Assembly: GCA_045594705.1 (NCBI GenBank)
Contig: JAZNZB010000095.1
Location: 1-42,038, forward strand
Reading direction: 5' to 3'
Length of the DNA stretch: 42,038 bases
DNA from: SVQP01 sp045594705
Lineage (GTDB): Bacteria > Bacillota > Clostridia > Oscillospirales > CAG-272
Made by a program: the position numbers and the translations under genes. How positions within the stretch are numbered: position 1 is the stretch's first letter; the number at the start of each line of letters is the position of its first letter. The notes below the pieces were generated by a model. The model did no database searches. It saw only the letters and a program-made list of their open reading frames with translations, and was not told the DNA's origin. This document shows positions 39,000 through 42,038 of this stretch, piece by piece.

Positions 39000-39998
39000 A
39001 TGAGTAATATTCGTCCCGAATCTATGGTTCGCATTACCACCCCCGAGCTTGCCAATGCGTTTATTGACGAGCAGGTTGCGCAAGTCCGTGCACAGGTGGG
39101 TGACAAAAAGGTACTGCTGGCACTCTCCGGCGGTGTTGACAGCTCTGTGGTTGCCGCACTGCTGATCAAGGCCATCGGCAAGCAGCTGGTCTGCGTGCAC
39201 GTCAATCACGGTCTGATGCGCAAGGGCGAGAGTGAACAGGTCATTGAGGTGTTCGGCAAGGCACTGGACGCTAACCTTGTTTACGTGGACGCCACCGACC
39301 GTTTCCTGGATCTTTTGGCAGGTGTAGCCGAGCCCGAGAGAAAGAGAAAGATCATCGGTGCGGAATTCATCAACGTATTTGCCGAAGAGGCCTCCAAGCT
39401 CGAAGGCATTTCCTTCCTGGCTCAGGGCACCATTTATCCCGACATTCTGGAAAGCATTAAGGCTGCCGAGGGCAAAAAGGCAGTCAAGTCGCACCACAAC
39501 GTGGGCGGTCTGCCCGAGGATCTGCAGTTTGAGCTGGTTGAGCCCATCAAGCTGCTGTTCAAGGATGAGGTCAGAGTAGTGGGCGAGGCACTCGGCCTGC
39601 CTCACAAGATGGTTTACCGTCAGCCCTTCCCCGGCCCCGGTCTCGGCGTACGTTGCCTGGGTGCCATCACCCGCGACAGACTGCACGCGCTGCGCGAGGC
39701 TGACGCGATCCTGCGCGAGGAATTTGACAACGCAGGTCTTGCAGAGACTGTTTGGCAGTACTTTATCGCAGTTCCCGATATCAAGAGCGTAGGCGCCAAG
39801 GACGAAAGCCGCTACGAGGGCTGGCCGGCCATCATCCGCGCCGTCAACACCAAGGATGCCATGACCGCCACCATCGAGGAGATCCCCTACCCCGTACTGC
39901 ATAAGATCACCGCGAGAATCACCGCCGAGGTCGAGGGCATCAACAGAGTTCTTTACGATCTGACGCCCAAGCCCACGGGCACCATCGAGTGGGAATAA
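39000..39998 (+). CDS. guaA: GMP synthetase ATP-pyrophosphatase subunit (GuaA lacking the glutamine amidotransferase domain)
   Basis: 332 aa against ~510 for ordinary bacterial GuaA. It converts XMP to GMP using ATP and ammonia. Present: PP-loop LALSGGVDSSVVAALL (~40-55), VHVNHGLMRKGESE, FLAQGTIYPDILES, HHNVGGLPEDLQFELVEPIK, RQPFPGPGLGVRCLG, and the conserved C terminus PKPTGTIEWE. The class I amidotransferase domain (Cys-His-Glu) that should be N-terminal is absent; the protein starts with ~25 residues, then the ATPase. It may use free ammonia or a separate glutaminase subunit, as in archaea. Promoter and SD upstream argue against a frameshifted gene. Confidence 0.92.
   Translation: MSNIRPESMVRITTPELANAFIDEQVAQVRAQVGDKKVLLALSGGVDSSVVAALLIKAIGKQLVCVHVNHGLMRKGESEQVIEVFGKALDANLVYVDATDRFLDLLAGVAEPERKRKIIGAEFINVFAEEASKLEGISFLAQGTIYPDILESIKAAEGKKAVKSHHNVGGLPEDLQFELVEPIKLLFKDEVRVVGEALGLPHKMVYRQPFPGPGLGVRCLGAITRDRLHALREADAILREEFDNAGLAETVWQYFIAVPDIKSVGAKDESRYEGWPAIIRAVNTKDAMTATIEEIPYPVLHKITARITAEVEGINRVLYDLTPKPTGTIEWE
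39984..39998 (+). other. Candidate attachment site (attL) at the guaA 3' end
   Basis: ATCGAGTGGGAATAA codes the conserved end IEWE-stop. The 3' end of guaA is a recognised insertion hotspot for integrase-bearing elements, with the core usually within GAGTGGGAATAA. Here the integrase module begins directly after it. The other copy (attR) would lie outside the window, so this is inferred. Confidence 0.5.
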
Positions 39999-40004
39999 TA
40001 CACA

Positions 40005-40046
40005 AAACCCCGAAATCCTTGATATTACAAGGGTTTTCGGGGTTTT
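40005..40046 (+). terminator. Terminator after guaA
   Basis: AAACCCCGAAA and TTTTCGGGGTTT with an inner CCTTG/CAAGG pair, then a T-rich tract. If insertion was at the guaA end, this hairpin came with the element. Confidence 0.85.
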
Positions 40047-40057
40047 CTTTATCTCGC

Positions 40058-40096
40058 TGACAACACTTTGACAACACTTTGAATTTTTGACAACAC
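40058..40096 (+). repeat. Three direct repeats TGACAACAC, possible integrase arm sites
   Basis: Exact copies at 40058-40066, 40069-40077 and 40088-40096, spaced 11 and 19 bp. Tyrosine integrases bind short direct repeats of this kind beside attachment cores. Confidence 0.6.
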
Positions 40097-40140
40097 AAAA
40101 ACAAAAATGCTCCGCTTGATAGCAGAGCATTTTTGTTTTT
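40097..40140. terminator. Bidirectional terminator at the element's left end
   Basis: A perfect 16-bp stem (AAAAACAAAAATGCTC and complement) with a 12-nt loop; T-rich on both outer sides. It ends the minus-strand operon that stops at 40153. Confidence 0.9.
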
Positions 40141-40152
40141 AATTATGATACA

Positions 40153-40404
40153 TTAGTCGCAGTATTCTTCCGTATAGTGCTCAGCGTAAGAAGCAAGATT
40201 AGCATCTACCATAGCAAGAAATTCTTCTTTGGTTACTTCTGCATTATCCATGCCAAACATAAGTGTTTTAACGCCATATTCTAAACGATACAAAAACGCC
40301 GCATAAACTTCGGGATACTCTACTACATCAACTGCAAAATCATCAATAGAAGTTAGGTAGGTTTCCGTATGAATGTTTAAGCATCTACGTATGTTCTTGT
40401 TCAT
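40153..40404 (-). CDS. Small hypothetical protein of the mobile element
   Basis: 83 aa, acidic, with Tyr-rich ends and no motif I recognise (AFLYRLEYGVKTLMFGMDNA in the middle). AGGAGG is 9 nt before ATG 40404. It lies 24 bp after the MobC-like gene, so the three element genes form one operon. Function unknown. Confidence 0.72.
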   Translation of the reverse strand: MNKNIRRCLNIHTETYLTSIDDFAVDVVEYPEVYAAFLYRLEYGVKTLMFGMDNAEVTKEEFLAMVDANLASYAEHYTEEYCD

Positions 40405-40428
40405 GTTTATTTACCTCCTTATAGAATT

Positions 40429-40740
40429 TTATCCTAATCGAGATATTAACTCGAGTAGATACTTGATGTTATCAAGAACATCGGTTGTTTGCTCGATTTT
40501 CTCAAGCCGTTTGAGTTCTTCGGTCAGTTCATTAAGATACTGACATACATATTTTTGCACCCTTATGTTTGGACGAATAATCACTTCTTCATCCAGTACC
40601 TTTTTAGTACAGTAGTCTTGCTTCGTCAACCCAGATGTAAGCACTCTCATATCAAGAGCATACGCTTCTTCGGGAGATACACGAAAACCTATTGTAATGC
40701 TACGCCATCTGTTGTACTTATCACAATTCTTCGCTGACAT
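40429..40740 (-). CDS. MobC-like relaxosome accessory protein (ribbon-helix-helix type)
   Basis: 103 aa. The N-terminal stretch SITIGFRVSPEEAYALDMRV reads as a ribbon-helix-helix strand and helix. It is followed by SGLTKQDYCTKKVLDEEVII, a pattern of MobC/mobilization accessory proteins, and a C-terminal Glu/Leu-rich helix. AAGGAG is 9 nt before ATG 40740; a GTG at 40746 is too close to it. Its start overlaps the integrase end by 20 bp. It would help a relaxase nick at oriT, but no relaxase is in the window; a role as an excision or regulatory DNA-binding protein is an alternative. Confidence 0.72.
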   Translation of the reverse strand: MSAKNCDKYNRWRSITIGFRVSPEEAYALDMRVLTSGLTKQDYCTKKVLDEEVIIRPNIRVQKYVCQYLNELTEELKRLEKIEQTTDVLDNIKYLLELISRLG

Positions 40741-41875
40741 TTTCACGTACTCCTTTCAACATCCTATTCAGTTCGTCTGCAATCATTTGGTCTTTATTCT
40801 TGTATCTGTGGGAATAAATCATTGTAGTAGACGGCTTCTTATGACCAGCACGCTTGGAAATATCCACAACGGAAGCACACGAAACACCATCCATAAGCAT
40901 ACTGATATGAGAGTGTCTGAAGCCGTGAATTGTAATTTTCTCCAAGCCTGCTTTCTCTGCGGCTTCTTTAAGCTTTTTGTGCAGAGTTGTTTTTGAGGTG
41001 GGAAAAATTCTATCTTTTTCAGACAAGCCGTAAAGAGTTTCCATATATTCAGCCAATTCCTCTACAAGAAATTGAGGAATATAGACCGTTCTTTTACTAC
41101 TCTTTGTCTTGGTTTTTCCCATTTTTCGTGTCTGTGTTTTATAACTCGCCTTTACACGCAATGTACCTTCCTCAAGAGAAACATCTTCTTTTTTCAATCC
41201 CAGAAGTTCCCCCAATCTTATGCCACTCCAGAAAAACACTTCAAAGATGTAGTAAAACATCGGTTTGTCTTGAAGTTCTTCCGAAAACTTTTCATATTCC
41301 TCAAGAGTCCAAATGGCAGGCTCTTCCTCTGGATTTTTAGCCCCCATCCTTTCTACCTTCAAAACGGGATTGGATGGTAAATTGTGATATGCTATGGCAA
41401 AGTTCATTATCGCAGATAACTGATTGTTCATGCTTCTCAAGTATGTGTCGGAGTATGGCTCTCCATTTTTCTTAACAGCCGTCATCATCTGATTTTGCCA
41501 TTTGCGGATATGATTGGTAGATACGTCATAAACTTTTATGTCTTTGAAAAAAGGAAGAATTTTGGTTTCTACAATGTTTGTCTTGGTTAAACACGTAGTT
41601 TCTTCCCTGCGGATACGAGCATCCTCCATATAATGCTCTATAAGCTCTGCCATGGTAAGATTCTCGTCAAGCGTTTCTTTATGCTCGAGTTGCTTTATAA
41701 AAGCAGGAAGTTCGTCTTTTATCCACGCTTCTGCCTCTTTTTTCTTACCAAATCCACGCTTGGAAGTACGCTTTCTCTCGTTTGTATCGGGAGAAATGTA
41801 GCTAAAAATAACTCTGTAGTTGTTCTCACTTACTTTGTAGACGTAACTACTGTAAGATGTCTTTTTGTTACTCAT
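40721..41875 (-). CDS. int: Tyrosine-type site-specific integrase
   Basis: 384 aa. N-terminal AP2-like arm-binding domain (VYKVSENNYRVIFSYISPDT), a SAM-like core-binding domain (TMAELIEHYMEDARIRREET), then the catalytic domain: Arg in SGIRLGELLGLKKEDV, a conserved Lys in KTKSSKRTVYIP, HGFRHSHISM (His-x-x-Arg), AGHKKPSTTMIYSHRY (His and the nucleophile Tyr). All catalytic residues are present, so it is probably active. AGGA precedes ATG 41875. Integration next to guaA and the co-transcribed MobC-like gene suggest an integrative mobilizable element. Confidence 0.95.
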   Translation of the reverse strand: MSNKKTSYSSYVYKVSENNYRVIFSYISPDTNERKRTSKRGFGKKKEAEAWIKDELPAFIKQLEHKETLDENLTMAELIEHYMEDARIRREETTCLTKTNIVETKILPFFKDIKVYDVSTNHIRKWQNQMMTAVKKNGEPYSDTYLRSMNNQLSAIMNFAIAYHNLPSNPVLKVERMGAKNPEEEPAIWTLEEYEKFSEELQDKPMFYYIFEVFFWSGIRLGELLGLKKEDVSLEEGTLRVKASYKTQTRKMGKTKTKSSKRTVYIPQFLVEELAEYMETLYGLSEKDRIFPTSKTTLHKKLKEAAEKAGLEKITIHGFRHSHISMLMDGVSCASVVDISKRAGHKKPSTTMIYSHRYKNKDQMIADELNRMLKGVRENVSEEL

Positions 41876-41941
41876 AATTAAAAATCCTTTCTTAAATTCT
41901 TTTGCCTTACCGATTGTCGATTACACATCCATAGGAAGTGT

Positions 41942-41971
41942 ATAATATGTTTGACTCCAAACGGATGTCAC
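41942..41971 (-). promoter_or_regulatory. Possible promoter of the integrase operon
   Basis: Minus strand GTGACA (41971-41966) and TATTAT (41947-41942) with an 18-bp spacer. Both are one mismatch from consensus. Nothing else is identified in 41972-42038. Confidence 0.45.
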
Positions 41972-42038
41972 GACCATAGCTCTCAAAGTCGAAGTATGAA
42001 CGTATGTGATCTGGGATGTCAATACAACAGCATTCGTC

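Larger units (their letters stand above)
39999..42038. mobile_element. Left end of an integrated mobile element (integrase/MobC module), partial
   Basis: Starting at the guaA 3' end there are three TGACAACAC repeats, a small unknown gene, a MobC-like gene and a tyrosine integrase. Base composition becomes clearly more AT-rich and codon use shifts from the chromosomal genes on the left. The MobC-like protein suggests a mobilizable element or ICE rather than a phage. The right end is beyond the window. Confidence 0.75.

Noticed and set aside
38382..40130. A 582-codon minus-strand open frame across yfcE and guaA
   Set aside because: It spans two well-recognised plus-strand genes and a promoter, and has no SD or motif.

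Overview
The window reads as chromosome of a low-to-mid-GC, endospore-forming Gram-positive anaerobe, most likely class Clostridia and plausibly a gut organism. The clues are a SpoIVB peptidase, a folT gene under a THF riboswitch, a Cys-rich tandem-repeat surface protein, a BspA-type leucine-rich-repeat remnant, strong AGGAGG ribosome binding sites and many sigma-A promoters with 17-bp spacers. No species is claimed. Genes lie on both strands in short transcription units separated by clear hairpin terminators.

Layout, left to right. 1-350: a tRNA-Met/tRNA-Glu operon (minus) diverging from an unrecognised 953-aa membrane protein. 3268-4846: a sugar-phosphate isomerase/epimerase and a wrecked GH43 lipoprotein pseudogene. 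4908-12462: a 2121-aa secreted repeat protein, preceded on the same strand by a membrane-bound LuxR-type regulator. 12557-13839: a TlpA/ResA-like lipoprotein diverging from thymidylate kinase. 13840-15900: two small genes (an XRE regulator and an HPr-like protein without the active histidine) among large inverted-repeat elements. 15909-21489: a probable five-gene minus-strand operon, folT-folC-ABC-F-ROK-gmhA, led by a THF riboswitch. 21617-24343: an MBOAT/DHHW pair for polysaccharide O-acylation. 24401-26429: a PlsC-like acyltransferase with a zinc ribbon, divergent from a TetR regulator. 26478-27413: a collagen-like protein. 27547-28952: a truncated gene remnant, an inverted-repeat element and two prepilin genes. 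29433-32310: epimerase-cysS-gtrA operon. 32505-36439: LRR remnant, a putative nuclease-like protein, spoIVB and an FKBP-type lipoprotein foldase. 36671-39998: birA, a flavin-reductase-like protein, yfcE, and a GMP synthase lacking its amidotransferase domain. 40000-42038: the left end of an integrated mobile element (MobC-like protein, tyrosine integrase) placed directly at the 3' end of guaA; it runs off the window.

The most unusual material is (i) a family of 200-440 bp intergenic elements built from nested, near-perfect inverted repeats, two of which share a 30-nt segment at 27/30 identity although they lie 23 kb apart; (ii) the membrane LuxR regulator next to the giant surface protein, whose 5' region carries a perfect 24-bp palindrome; (iii) a stand-alone GMP synthetase with an element inserted at its 3' end; and (iv) a collagen-like protein with a phage-like head and a TTG start forced by the overlapping -10 box. 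All calls come from reading the sequence and translated frames; no database search was run.
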